From NCBI RefSeq assembly GCF_040954835.1, contig NC_090700.1, positions 20,069,501 to 20,133,500 of the forward strand: 64,000 nt of DNA. Direction: 5' to 3'. Positions 13,401 to 22,010 of the stretch are shown here, piece by piece. Made by a program: the position numbers and the translations under genes. The notes under the pieces are model-generated. The model was not told the DNA's origin. It saw only the letters and a list, made by a program, of their open reading frames with translations, and made no database searches. This DNA comes from Lepisosteus oculatus (lineage: Eukaryota; Chordata; Actinopteri; Semionotiformes; Lepisosteidae). Numbering within the stretch: position 1 is the first letter of the stretch; the number at the start of each line of letters is the position of its first letter.

Positions 13401-16400
13401 TACAACAGTCACAGCAGCAAACACCACATAAAGGACTACTGCTTGTGGTCTTGGGAATGTATAATTATCCCACACTTCTAACAAATACAAAACAATAAGA
13501 AAGTAAGTTTTAAAACGATATGATGATCAACCGAAACGCATTCAAATTCAAAAGATTTTCATATCTAAAATTTCCATTGTCATATTACTAAGAAATACAG
13601 TATAATTTACCAATTATACTACCTGGCAAGGAAAACAGAAAATTCAAACTTGCTGAACATGATATGTTACAATGTTGGGAACATGAGCAGAAAACAGGAA
13701 AGATTTTTGTTTCTCAAATTGTGTTCCCACTCACTCCGGATAAAGCTATTTTAATGTGGGGTCTTGAAATTTGAATTTAAGTCGTGCAATCCCTTGACTT
13801 TCAGTGCCATTATACTTTCTGTAGTTCAAGAGCCACAATCTGCTGATTATCACACTTAAATGAAACTCTACCTGTAAATTTGAAGACGCCGCTTCCCTCT
13901 GAGCTCCCTTCCAACACGTAGCAAGTGTAATTTCCAGGTTTGGGGGATTTCAACCAAATGGAAGCGTTTCCATGTGCCAAGGCTTTTAAATCTACCTGTG
14001 GACCGACAGAATCCAACTTCCGTTCTTTTCCATCTTCACCATTAAAACCGTAGATTTCTTCATTATTTAATTTCCAGATTAAAACCATATTTTGGATTTT
14101 ATTCTGTCTCAGGTTGGTCACAATACATTTCAATAATGCAGCAGAACAGTAGGTACCATTCTGCGCCTCTTTGGTTATAATCAGCTGAGCCTGCCCTATA
14201 GAGAAACAGAAAGACAAAGATCATTGTGGAAAATATCAACCATTACAAATGACAGAGTCTGAGCATTGTGCCACCTGTATGTCACTGGTACTTTATTAAC
14301 AGAACTGTAAGGAGTAGATTACCACAGCAGCAAAGGCTTTGTTTACTCCAAATTAGGGCTGGGCGATATGGCCAAAAACATTATCACGAAAACAATTTTC
14401 ATATCTGTCGATATCGATTATTATCACGATAAATGTCAAATCATTATTTCTTTCAAGTTTAAAGGCAGATCTATTCTCCTGAGTAAAGGCTGAAGAAACC
14501 AGACAGTTAACTGGTAAATTAAACAACTTTTTATTTTAAGAACACAACAAACACTTGCCAAACAGCAGAAACATTGAACAAATCTGTTAGCTGCCCGGTC
14601 TGCAACATGCACGCGCACAAGCGCAGTATTTTGTGCGCATGCGCAAAGCATAAACGTATACAGTATATCGAACATTTATCGAACTTTTGTTAAAATTATA
14701 TTGAGGAAATTATATCGCGATAATTATCATTATCGAATTATCGCCCAGCTCTACTCCAAATAAGGCTAATAATGTTTCTACAAGACCAGTCTTAGTGCTG
14801 GAATTAATTCTGCTGTAAAATGTACAAAAAACAGCACTGTAAAGAGCCACAGTTATAAAATCAAATCTTCATAAGAATTCAGTAAAGTAATTGAATTAAC
14901 AATGGCCGGGATATACAGTATACATTGGCAAGCTACACTTTGAAAGATGCACATCCGTTTTGTAGATAATCCCAAATATTCTTCAGCCACTTTACTCCAT
15001 CATTGTTATGTTAATAATAGCAATTAATTTATTTTGCTCATTACTTAATGTAAACAGAAACACCCAGATAAATATACAGAGCTACAGGAATTTTCATTAT
15101 TCAAATGAACAATTATATTTTCAGTTTAAAGTACAAATGAATGCAAAAGTTCCTGAAAAGGCTTTTTTAACACTTCAGAGAAAACGATTTGCCCCTGAAT
15201 GTATTCAATACCAGCTAAGCAATTTAGCAGCAGCTGACTTTGATGCAACTGTTGTCACAGCAACGAAAAACACTGGCTGATTGTTGATCCAGGTGAATCA
15301 GTGCTTCACGGCAACTAATAATATTTCAGGATTTTTTAAAATATGAACACACTACTAATCCTCTTTACTGCTTCTATTGTTTCGGCATTAATGTTTCTAG
15401 TGCTTCCAACAGCACTTTTTTTTTTTTAATTGTTCATGTGTATCCTCTCCACAGACAGCAAAATAACTTATTTAACACATTTAAATCTGCTTCTTTATCT
15501 GATGACAACCATGGTTTAATTAACAATTGATAATGGTTTAAGTGCTACAGCAGCAAGCTGAGAGAATTGAACTTCTAAGTTCTGTTCTGATTCTTTTTAC
15601 ACATCAATAAAAATGAATCTATGTAAAGTTAAATAAGATTCCACACTGTAGAACAGCTGCATGAGCCCAATATGCTTAGCTGTTTGTATAACTGTGACTT
15701 CCGGGACCGACTGGACATTTGTGTGACTGTAGTGACGTCAGGGACAGACAAACGTCTGTTCTCCTAAAAAGGACAGTAGATCTGAGAGAGCAGCAACAGT
15801 GCACAGGTTGTTTTTTCCTGGTGTGACACAGTGACAATCCAAAACAAAACACAGTTAAGAAATTCTGAATGTGCAATGCATAGAACAGAAAATATTTGGG
15901 AAACACAAGTGTGTAAAAAATGAAGAATGAAATATTAATTTAAAAAAAACAATATTTTGATTTCATTAAGTTAATTAATTTAATTTACTTTCTTTAGCTA
16001 ATCTCAGTTGGAAAGCAAACTAGGACTATGCTCAATAGGCCACTAAGTCAAAAAGAGCTCAGCTGGAACTCCAGTCGAGGGGGAAAACCCCAGGACCATT
16101 GTCGGAAATCCCATAACTTGACGATGCCCTTTCTCCAGTGAGTCAAGCAAAAAGCAAAACTCATAGACCTGTTCATAAAACACAAAACAGGAAGGTTGCT
16201 CCCAGGTTCACAGTGAGGCTGCATTTCTTTCTGCAAACATTCCCAGACCTGCCCACACAAGTAGACACAGGACAGCCACCCTGAGCGAAAAGTTATTTTG
16301 AGTTCATTTGTACTATACATTAGTAGAAAATCGGTAAAACCTGTTTATGGAAACTAAGAATTAAGGTAAATCTTCAAGTGATGTAAAATAAAAAATAAAA

Positions 16401-17365
16401 ATAAAAAGTGTTAACGGCCAACTAAACACTCAAAAGTACTCGTAAAAACATTAAGATTAAAAAACAACTTGAACACAGTGGTACTTCGATTTCATCTGTG
16501 GTTGAGTAGGAAGTGGAATATCACCGCTGCGGACGGTGTAACGGAAATAGAAAAACTATAACGAGTTACAGTATGTATCTGGTCAGGTAGAGCGACTCTT
16601 CAATCTTCAAATATGCGGTAATGTTCTACACGAAATGAAGATTAAAGCACGAATTAATCGTGAGGTCAAACCCTAACATCGCCTCTTTCGCAAAAAGGCC
16701 CGCATTGCATAACACGCCTCCAACAACAGTCCCACTCTGGTACAGGGTTTCCGCAGCCAGGTCAATTAATCCAAAAAACTAGATCGCTAATCCGAACCGA
16801 ACCGTTTTCCCGCCTGATTTAGGGTTTGATTTAACTACTAAAATAAGGAATTTAAAAAGAGTACGTTTGCGATGCACAGGAGGGTGGCACCACTATCGTA
16901 CTGAACTTCCACTTCAGGTTTTATTATTATTAAACGACACAAAAGACTCCCTATCCCCAAACCCTGATCATAAAGCCGCCCAGGCAGTATGCAGATAGAA
17001 AGGTGTAAAGTATCTAGTGGCCAGGGGGTTTGGGCTGTGGAAAACCTCTGGCCTGGGATTGACACTCGTGGTGCCATACAGCAAAGTAGAACAGATGGCT
17101 GCTGACCACGTAAACTTGCAGGTGTAACAAAAAGCGTCATATTTCGACGGGACAGATATATGCTAGCATGCATCAAGGTATGAAAATATTCGTTTTGATG
17201 CTGTACTGGTAGAACAGGTCAGTGTAAATGAGTGAATGCCTTAATAATAAACTCGTTTTCGCCCCTCTCAGCACATTACAGTACAACCCAGACGAATTCC
17301 TCTTCCTTACCGGAGTGCAGCAACATCAAGGACAGAAGTGAAACAAAGATTGCAAGCGACATCAT
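1426..17365 (-). CDS. CD47: CD47 leukocyte surface antigen (integrin-associated protein), 8 exons, 3' end unresolved
   Basis: CD47 is a plasma-membrane receptor that binds SIRP-alpha on phagocytes, thrombospondin and integrins. Exons, 5' to 3' on the minus strand: 17311-17365, 13872-14195, 13370-13477, 10623-10709, 8107-8208, 5473-5607, 4190-4288 and probably 1426-1460. All have GT-AG borders and the first seven junctions are all phase 1. The conceptual protein is about 315 residues so far (human 323): signal peptide 1-18, one Ig V-like domain about 20-126 with the GNYTC motif, then five hydrophobic segments, one per exon. The five-segment membrane part after a single Ig domain is diagnostic of CD47. 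Several N-glycosylation sequons (NGT, NAS, NYT) lie in the ectodomain. The terminal tail exon and polyA site were not found with certainty. I am very sure of the family and less sure of the last exon. Confidence 0.93.
1529..3026 (+). mobile_element. Tc1/mariner-type DNA transposon, decayed, with both terminal inverted repeats
   Basis: The ends are inverted copies: CAGTTGCAAGAAAATGTTTG on the left and the complement of ...AAACTTTTTCTTGCAACTG on the right, with similarity continuing about 100 bp inward. Both ends abut a TA dinucleotide, the Tc1 target. The interior reads a Tc1 transposase in broken frames: an HTH-like [14 protein letters not shown] region near 1940, RSGRP near 2025, LWTDET near 2256 (shifted frame) and QQDNDPKH near 2545. 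A TGA at about 1984 and at least one frameshift make it a pseudogene. It lies in the last large intron of CD47. Confidence 0.93.
2074..2640 (+). pseudogene. Tc1 transposase fragment
   Basis: This open stretch of 188 codons starts [17 protein letters not shown], includes [20 protein letters not shown] and ends after [17 protein letters not shown], all hallmark Tc1 transposase segments. The second DDE aspartate (DND) is present. The first (LWTDET) lies in another frame at 2250-2330, so no intact enzyme can be made. Confidence 0.9.
3085..3437 (-). repeat. tRNA-derived SINE family B, copy 1 (antisense)
   Basis: The right end is the complement of a tRNA-like head (GTGGCACAGTGATTAGCATT... with a B-box-like GGTTCAGTTTC). 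The body holds CAGTCCATCACAGGGCACAC and ATGTCTTTGGACTTTGGGAG. Related copies are at 30690, 36045, 38360 and 56140. Confidence 0.8.
4190..4288 (-). CDS. CD47: CD47 exon 7: fifth membrane segment
   Basis: A 99-nt phase 1-1 exon starting [20 protein letters not shown] and ending in EFIFWYCF. It aligns with the human PLLISGLSILALAQLLG segment. The Cys just after the exon start is placed to pair with the N-terminal Cys of the Ig domain. The donor is GTAAGT. Confidence 0.9.
5473..5607 (-). CDS. CD47: CD47 exon 6: fourth membrane segment
   Basis: A 135-nt phase 1-1 exon. A polar loop with several Lys and Tyr residues is followed by [20 protein letters not shown] and an ATAPG turn. The acceptor is TTTGCAG and the donor GTAATG. 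It corresponds to the fourth helix before the extracellular loop that carries a conserved cysteine. Confidence 0.9.
6120..7050 (+). pseudogene. Non-LTR retrotransposon (LINE) reverse-transcriptase fragment
   Basis: Three overlapping frames carry reverse-transcriptase signatures in order: [13 protein letters not shown] near 6170-6210, [11 protein letters not shown] near 6450-6480 (the catalytic YADD), [11 protein letters not shown] near 6560, [15 protein letters not shown] near 6685, and [16 protein letters not shown] near 6970. The last is the conserved end of the ORF in L2/Rex1-like fish LINEs. Frameshifts break it. It lies in a CD47 intron. Confidence 0.88.
7327..7512. repeat. Inverted-repeat retroelement, family IR-1, copy 1
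   Basis: Left arm AACAGGTAACGGGTTTATTC mirrors right arm GAATAAACCCGTTACCTGTT around a centre containing TTCAGCTGAAACGTTGCGTT. It is followed by the family's tail CAGCCTACACATACTGATGC. The same palindrome recurs at 11211, 30776, 42280, 51328 and 51990. Confidence 0.8.
7770..7990 (-). repeat. tRNA-like SINE family D, copy 1 (antisense)
   Basis: The complement reads GGCTCAACTGGGGGAGAGGG and GGGTTCGAGCCTTGG, an A box and B box at tRNA-like spacing. The body AGCTGGCTAGTGACATGACC and CCGACTAATCCCACTCTACC recurs in a diverged copy at about 1070-1185. Confidence 0.7.
8107..8208 (-). CDS. CD47: CD47 exon 5: third membrane segment
   Basis: A 102-nt phase 1-1 exon. It encodes [20 protein letters not shown], then [12 protein letters not shown], a transmembrane helix equivalent to human segment 3. 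The acceptor is CATAG and the donor GTAAGT. Confidence 0.9.
8210..10350. other. CD47 intron; AT-rich, with a G/T-rich block at 9280-9800
   Basis: No coding signal. From about 9280 to 9800 the plus strand is rich in GGTT-type runs (for example GGTTCAGGTTATTGGTTAAT), unlike its surroundings; its origin was not identified. Short TA run at 10055-10070. Confidence 0.5.
10352..10500. repeat. Dispersed repeat 'CAGGGGTWTCCAATSCTGG' copy 1
   Basis: ACAGGGGTTTCCAATGCTGG, followed by ...AGGAGAACCTGAAGAGCTGG and ATCTGATTCAAGTCATTA. Similar sequence occurs at 28585/29154, 48340, 54435 and 55010. The family is short and non-coding. Confidence 0.55.
10623..10709 (-). CDS. CD47: CD47 exon 4: second membrane segment
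   Basis: An 87-nt phase 1-1 exon encoding [20 protein letters not shown] and a further hydrophobic run. The GGxDxKxxA start aligns with the GGMDEKTIA loop of human CD47, a distinctive family match. The donor is GTAAGTTG. Confidence 0.92.
11211..11345. repeat. Inverted-repeat retroelement, family IR-1, copy 2
   Basis: GCAAAGGAACAAGTAAAGGT and the mirrored ACCTTTACTTGTTCCTTTGC bound a shorter centre that reads, on the minus strand, CTGAAGAAGGTTCTACAGCT then GAAATG. It carries the usual tail CAGCCTAGAGATGCTGACAC. Confidence 0.8.
11603..12102 (+). repeat. 5S rRNA-derived SINE, copy 1 (sense, internally shortened)
   Basis: The head GAAGCTAAGC...ACCTGGATTGGAGACC resembles the 5S rRNA internal promoter. 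The body shares the ATCCCAGGGTGTTTT...AGAGTAGGGGTGT and GCTGATGTGTGGTGAG blocks of the other copies. It ends with ACATAAGTGTAAGGAATTATTATTATT. A direct duplication of GATGAGATGTAAAACTT (near 11720-11762) is private to this copy. Confidence 0.88.
12869..13151. mobile_element. hAT-type MITE, 283 bp
   Basis: The ends are CAGGGGTTCCCAAA and TTTGGGAACCCCTG-like inverted repeats (right end ...TTGGGAACCCCTG). The flanks GTTTAGTA (12861-12868) and GTTTTGTA (13152-13159) match at 7 of 8 bases, an 8-bp target duplication typical of hAT. There is no coding capacity. It lies in CD47 intron 3. Confidence 0.85.
13370..13477 (-). CDS. CD47: CD47 exon 3: linker and first membrane segment
   Basis: A 108-nt phase 1-1 exon. 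It encodes a short extracellular linker with an NYT sequon, then a hydrophobic run ([20 protein letters not shown]) forming transmembrane segment 1. Borders are TTAG acceptor and GTAAGT donor. Size and phase match the neighbouring exons of the membrane domain. Confidence 0.9.
13872..14195 (-). CDS. CD47: CD47 exon 2: Ig V-like domain
   Basis: This 324-nt exon encodes about 108 residues, roughly 19-126. It begins with [15 protein letters not shown] and includes KCIVTN, the [11 protein letters not shown] stretch typical of CD47 strands C-C', and GNYTC near the end. The KC/YTC pair is the canonical Ig disulphide. The earlier Cys (TYC) matches the position that in human CD47 is linked to a membrane-domain loop. 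The acceptor follows a CTATAG and the donor is GTAGAG. Confidence 0.93.
14354..14753. mobile_element. hAT-type MITE, 400 bp, with perfect 8-bp target duplication
   Basis: The inverted ends are TAGGGCTGGGCGATA on the left and the complement of TAGAGCTGGGCGATA on the right. The flanking 8-mers CTCCAAAT (14346-14353 and 14754-14761) are identical. The interior is rich in ATATCGATTATTATCACGATA-type palindromes and has a CG-rich patch near 14600-14650. No transposase is present. It lies in CD47 intron 1, 160 bp from the Ig exon. Confidence 0.92.
15000..17230. other. CD47 intron 1, no recognised element
   Basis: The largest CD47 intron. Apart from the MITE at 14354-14753 no repeat family was recognised. 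Weak CG enrichment from about 16500 to 16850 approaches the promoter. The open frames present have no recognisable motifs. Confidence 0.5.
17311..17365 (-). CDS. CD47: CD47 exon 1: start codon and signal peptide
   Basis: Two adjacent ATG codons open the frame and the first is used here. The 18 encoded residues are strongly hydrophobic ([15 protein letters not shown]...), a classic secretion signal. The exon ends at a consensus GTAAGG donor in phase 1, which fits the Ig exon. The surrounding sequence is CpG-rich, as expected for a promoter-proximal exon. Confidence 0.88.
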
Positions 17366-17680
17366 CTTCTGCACTTGCACGCCTTTGGTTTTATCTATTC
17401 CAAACCGCAAAAAAATCTAAATTTTTAGAAGGAGTGATCTGTCCTGGTCTTGGATCTTTGCGTAAAGCCGAAATTATTCACAACGAGATCACTGATTGGG
17501 AGTGAAACCGAAACAAAACACCGCTCCGGAAGAAGACAAAATAAGATGAAAAATAATTTTAAGGGACTGGAATAAAGATGGCGTTTCAGCTAACTCGCTC
17601 TTCCCAGAACAGAATCAATTATCGGAAAGACGACGCGTCAGAGCCGAATGGGGAAGTTACCGGAAATGTTTCTGAATGAA
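17366..17680 (-). promoter_or_regulatory. CpG-rich 5' flank of CD47, probable promoter
   Basis: The bases upstream of the CD47 start codon contain clustered CG dinucleotides (for example around 17465-17490, 17520-17530 and 17625-17670), in contrast to the AT-rich surroundings. No clear TATA box was seen. This is the usual composition of a vertebrate housekeeping-type promoter. Position relative to exon 1 is the main evidence; the transcription start is not defined. Confidence 0.4.
17578..17679 (+). CDS. Small divergent ORF upstream of CD47, unproven
   Basis: AAGATGG is a strong Kozak context. The 33-codon frame starts MAFQLTRSSQNRINYRK and ends NVSE before TGA. It lies in the CpG-rich flank, on the strand opposite to CD47 and about 210 bp from its start codon. 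I do not recognise the peptide. It could be a short ORF in a divergent promoter transcript, a first exon, or chance. Confidence 0.2.
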   Translation: MAFQLTRSSQNRINYRKDDASEPNGEVTGNVSE

Positions 17681-17879
17681 TCGGGACAAGAAATCAATAA
17701 AGAAAAATACATTTTAATATAATCGTTATTTCCTTGTGTCCTATTAATTTAAAATACACAGAGATCTCTGACGAATCCTACAATAACTGATTATTGAATA
17801 ACAAAACACACAAGCCTTCAACTGATAAATATTGTAAGGAATACACCCCATGCGCATAACAGTGATCTTGGCAGTACGG

Positions 17880-18015
17880 GCTGAGGAAGGGTTTTTCTTA
17901 GCTCAGCCGGCAAGACCCCTGTTGAGCGACGCCGGAGAGCCGGGTTCGCACCCATGCGGTGGAGGGGTGAACTGGCGTGGGTGCGGCGAGGGCACAAGCC
18001 CTAGAACCCGAATCC
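17880..18015 (+). repeat. tRNA-like SINE head
   Basis: TTAGCTCAGCCGGCAAGACC and GAGAGCCGGGTTCGCACCC correspond to D-arm/A-box and T-arm/B-box sequences, but no tRNA acceptor stem or CCA-ready 3' end closes a cloverleaf. CG-rich relative to its surroundings. Confidence 0.65.
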
Positions 18016-18049
18016 GTTACAATATTTACATTCAAGTACTGGATACAGT

Positions 18050-19680
18050 AGTTCATATATTTGTCTGAAATACATTGATATTAAAAACACAAGACATTAC
18101 CATTACCACGAGCAAAAACATACATGTAATAAACAGTAATAGTGCCTAATAGAAAATATCATAGAAAAGCTGGACAGAAAACTATAGTTTAGCATTCCAC
18201 ACAACGGAATGTAAAATACGTCTACAAACAAAAGTAAAATAAAATTCTTAAATTCTAATAAACGTCTTATCAAAACTGAATAAATGATCTTATTCTTAGT
18301 TTTGGCTAATGCCTGTCTCAAAGATTTGGACTTGGAATTTAAAAAAGTTAAATTCTGAGCAGTGAAAGCTGAGTTGAAGATGATGTCATTGGAGACAGCA
18401 CTAGTGCTTGTTATGGAAAGTTCAGGAAAAGGGGATTTAAGCCATATCAACTGCACTAATAAGGTGATCGTAGATAAAAAAAAATGTTGAAAACTGGAGG
18501 ATGAAAGAGCTCTGTAGGGCAAGTAACAAAAGAGAGAACATAAGCTTTTTAAGGCTGAAGCTGAAAGTCAGTGAAAAATATAAAGTTAGTAAGTGAAAGT
18601 GTTAGGAATGTAAATAAATTGTTTAGACATAAAGATACAAAAAATGCAGACAAGCAAACAAGTTTGAGAAAGGGAGTATTTGAAATGTAAGACAAAGTCA
18701 AGGCACACTTGCAGAAGAGGAATGGAGGATGCATTAGGTAGGTGCAGGGACACTTGCAAAAACAAAAACCCACAGAAAGTTGTGTATTACAAAAGAATAT
18801 GTGAACCTGAAGCAGATATAGCAGAGGAGCTTGAATGAGTAAGTGCATTTCTAACAGGGAGAGTATGAAGGTTTGAAAGCAGAGTATAGATGGGATGGCA
18901 AGTCAGAAAATTAGCACACATGAAATAGAAAAACAGAGCAATTCTGACAGAGAATCTTATATGAACGTAATGACAAACATGGCGCATGGAAGGCTTCTCA
19001 AATAGTTGGGTATTCAGGTAGACTGCCAAGGGGAAAGTTTTTACATTTTGTTAAAGAAAGTCACATTTTTTTGTTTGCAACACCTTAAAGAAACTTTCCA
19101 AGAAAATAATTTAACCTTGGCCACTAATGAAACCATTAAATAAAGATAACTATGGAAATATAAAGATTACTTTCCATGTTAGTAGCAGGATGCATTTAGG
19201 ACTCGGAGAGCAGGTGTCAGGCTGAGCTTAGTGTAAATTTTGTCACAGAGAGTTGGTGCAAGATGTTGTTTAGTTTCTCAAGAAGGACTTTTTTCAGAAG
19301 AATTACAAATCTAGAAGACAGGGCAAGCACAGAGAAAATAATGCAATCCTCTTATCTTGCCTAAAGTTGTACAGTACATGGGTTTGATACGTCAGTGAGA
19401 CAGAGAAGGCTAGGATTAGAGCTATCAATGAACTGTTCTAACTGCATTTAACTAATTGACTAACACGTCAAGCCAATTAATGATTTTTGGTGGAGAAAAA
19501 CTGCAGTGTTTAGACTGGACAAACATAACACTTGGAGAGAGTAGTACAATTAAATTGGCCAATATGCATAGCCATTTAATAAAGAGGGTGTGAGAAGAGT
19601 GGCAAACTAGTACAGTTTAGAATTTTTTTTTTCAAACCAGGGAAAGTCTAACCTTGTTCCTATATAACAACAATAATATT
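18050..19680. other. Intergenic, strand-biased A/G-rich stretch
   Basis: From about 18350 to 19030 the plus strand is markedly purine-rich, so the minus strand shows several chance open frames without stops. No family motif was seen in any of them. Confidence 0.5.
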
Positions 19681-19684
19681 ATAA

Positions 19685-19975
19685 CGCTTCGGGGTTCATG
19701 TGGGCGCCCTCGCCTGCTGCCTGCACAGGTCAGCCCTCCACCATCAGGGACTCAAACCTGGGCCTCCAGCATCATTCAATAGGGACCCAACCTGGTGAGC
19801 TAAAGAGAGATCTCTCTCCAACCCTGCGGCTGTGGTCCTGCTATTACAGGGAAGGGCGGTGACGTCACCACTCTGGTAAACTGGCTCTTACACACTCACC
19901 GGTGGCCATATGCATTACACTCTCCCCAGCTTAACTCGCCATCCTCGGTGAAGGGCTATCCCATCCCACTGCTGA
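19685..19975 (-). repeat. tRNA-like SINE (antisense)
   Basis: On the minus strand GGAGGCCCAGGTTTGAGTCC resembles a B box, with an A-box-like TTAGCTCACCAGGTTGGGTC upstream. The rest is GC-rich body. Not a functional tRNA because no complete cloverleaf is seen. Confidence 0.6.
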
Positions 19976-20402
19976 CACCAATGTAGCGCATACAGGTTCT
20001 TTTAGGACAAAGGACTAGTAGAGATGCGATTAGTGAACCAAGCGACAGCTTTTATTCTTCTGACACACACGATATATATCTCATGAGGAGACTGACGGAA
20101 CACGTACACATCGTTAGAGTGGTTCCTCTTAACAACAGGCTATACACTTATATGGCTATATCAGACACTAAAACTGCTATGACACTATTTACATATGGAT
20201 TGAAAGAGATGTATTCACAAGCTGGCTTGTTTACAATGTAATTGAGCTGCTTCACGTTACTGGATGTTGTTGCCCTGTTCTGAATCGCAGAATATGGTGC
20301 TGCGCGTACCTGGATATTTTGCTTATTTTGTGATGTAAATTGGAGGATTTACAAGTTACTGTGTACATTTGACTTTTATTGTGGTTTGAAATTCACTAAT
20401 CC

Positions 20403-20630
20403 ATGCTGAGGTGGAATTCATATTTTGCATACACCGATCCCCCTGGAGCCCCAAGTGATTCTGGTTTTGGTAAGCTAAGGGACATTGATACCAGGGGGAC
20501 AGTGGGTGGTCAAGTCTCCCCTAAACAATGTATCTTGTCAAATTATGATGTCAGTCCATTTAATAATGTTGCTGGACTCTCTTCAGCCCAAATACAGAGG
20601 AACCCAGGCCCAGAATGTTACACATACTGA
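20403..20630 (+). pseudogene. Possible retroelement ORF fragment with NPGP motif
   Basis: A 75-codon open frame ends AQIQRNPGPECYTY. NPGP close to the start of the frame is found in some LINE polyproteins (2A-like or SGDIxxNPGP stretches). Nothing else in the frame is recognised and no RT follows. The 2A consensus needs D(V/I)ExNPGP; here the acidic residues are absent. Confidence 0.3.
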
Positions 20631-21194
20631 CAGAGAGTGATCTCATTATGTGTGTTTGGGTTTTAACAACTATTATTATTGTTTGCTAGAACCAAAACAA
20701 ATCTATGTTAGACATTTTCATCTTCAGCCAAAAAATACAAACCTGTGTGTTGTAAAAAACTGTTGGTTCAGCTCGTGGGCTTGGTGCAGGTCAAGCTCAT
20801 GAGGTGCCGTATATCCCCTAGCTCCGAGCCCATTGGGCCTACTGGTGTGACCAGAGTTGCAGGATAGCCATGCTGGTGGGGCTCAGTTCGGCTTTTCTGT
20901 TGGAGTGAACTGGGGGGTTACATGATGGTGCTGTCTGTGGTCTGGCTGTCCTGCTGGTCTGGATGAAGGGTATGTAGTGTGGTGCAGGTTCTTGTCCCAT
21001 CTTGCTATTGGTCCAGGTTGAAGGTTTGCACCGATTCTGAGTCTTGTTAGCTGGTATGGATTGGTTTGAGGCTGTTGATACCAGAGTGGTCCAGGAGGGG
21101 GGTGCAGGTGTCTCGGGGGCATTCTTGTTTTTCTATGAGTTCAGGTTGATTCTGTTGGTTCTGAGTGTCTTGGTTACATCCGTATGTGTGTATA

Positions 21195-22010
21195 GATGAA
21201 AAAGCTATTGAAGAGCACCCCACCCATTTCGGTGGAAGTTGCCATGTTCAAAAAATCCTAAAAAGAGAATTAAAGTTTCGCACAACAAAACATAACTGTG
21301 AAAGGTCAGGAGGCCTGCCTAGCTTAGAAAGGTTCCACAACCCAAAGCAAGGTTGTATAAGGTTAGGGGGGCTGTCTGGTGTGTAAAACACCTGATTGCA
21401 GCACTGTGGCTGTTGTGCTTAAAAAGCTATTGAGTCATGAAGAAGACCCCCTATCCCAGTGTATTACCTGAAGTGTTATCTTCAAAAAACCATTAAAAAA
21501 TAAGTAAAAGTTCCACAAGCCAAAGCAAGGTTGTATTAGGTTAGGGGGGCTGTCTGGTGTGTAAGGCACTTGGTTGCAGCTTTGTGGCTGTTGTGCTTAA
21601 AAAGCTATTGAGTCATGAAGAAGACCCCCTATCCCAGTGTATTACCTGTAATGTTATCCTCAAAAAATCATTAAAAATAAGGAAAAGTTCCACAAGCCAA
21701 AGCAAGGTTGTATAAGGTTAGAGGGGCTGTCTGGCATGTAAAACACCTGGTTGCAGCACTGTGGCTGTTGTGCTTGAAATGCTATTGAGCCATGAAGACG
21801 ACCCCCCTATTCCAGTGTATTACCTGTAGTGCTATCTTCAAAAAATCTTGTAATAAATAAAGAAAAGTTTCACAACCCAAAACAAAGCTGAGAAAGGGCA
21901 GAGGACCTGCTTAGTGTGTAAAACACTTACTAGCAGCATTGTGGGTGCTGTGGTTTAAAAGCTATTGGCTTGTGAACAGCATTCCCCTATCCCAGTGCAT
22001 AGTGCCACAT
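21195..22010 (+). repeat. Satellite/minisatellite, about five units of ~178 bp
   Basis: The marker TTCCACAA(C/G)CCAAAGCAAGG recurs at 21333, 21511 and 21688, with a diverged TTTCACAACCCAAAACAAAG at 21868, so spacings are 178, 177 and 180 bp. Each unit also has GCTATTGAGTCATGAAGAAG, CCCCCTATCCCAGTGTATTA and TGTGGCTGTTGTGCTT. The outer units are the most diverged, the two central ones nearly identical, as expected of unequal exchange. Confidence 0.93.

Noticed and set aside
17895-17960. Possible tRNA gene
   Set aside because: A- and B-box-like parts are present but a closed acceptor stem and anticodon arm could not be drawn; best explained as a SINE head.
18103-19029. Series of minus-strand open frames (139, 99 and 80 codons)
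   Set aside because: The plus strand is purine-rich here, which depletes stops on the other strand. The translations are low-information Phe/Leu/Ser/Cys mixtures with no motif or splice logic.
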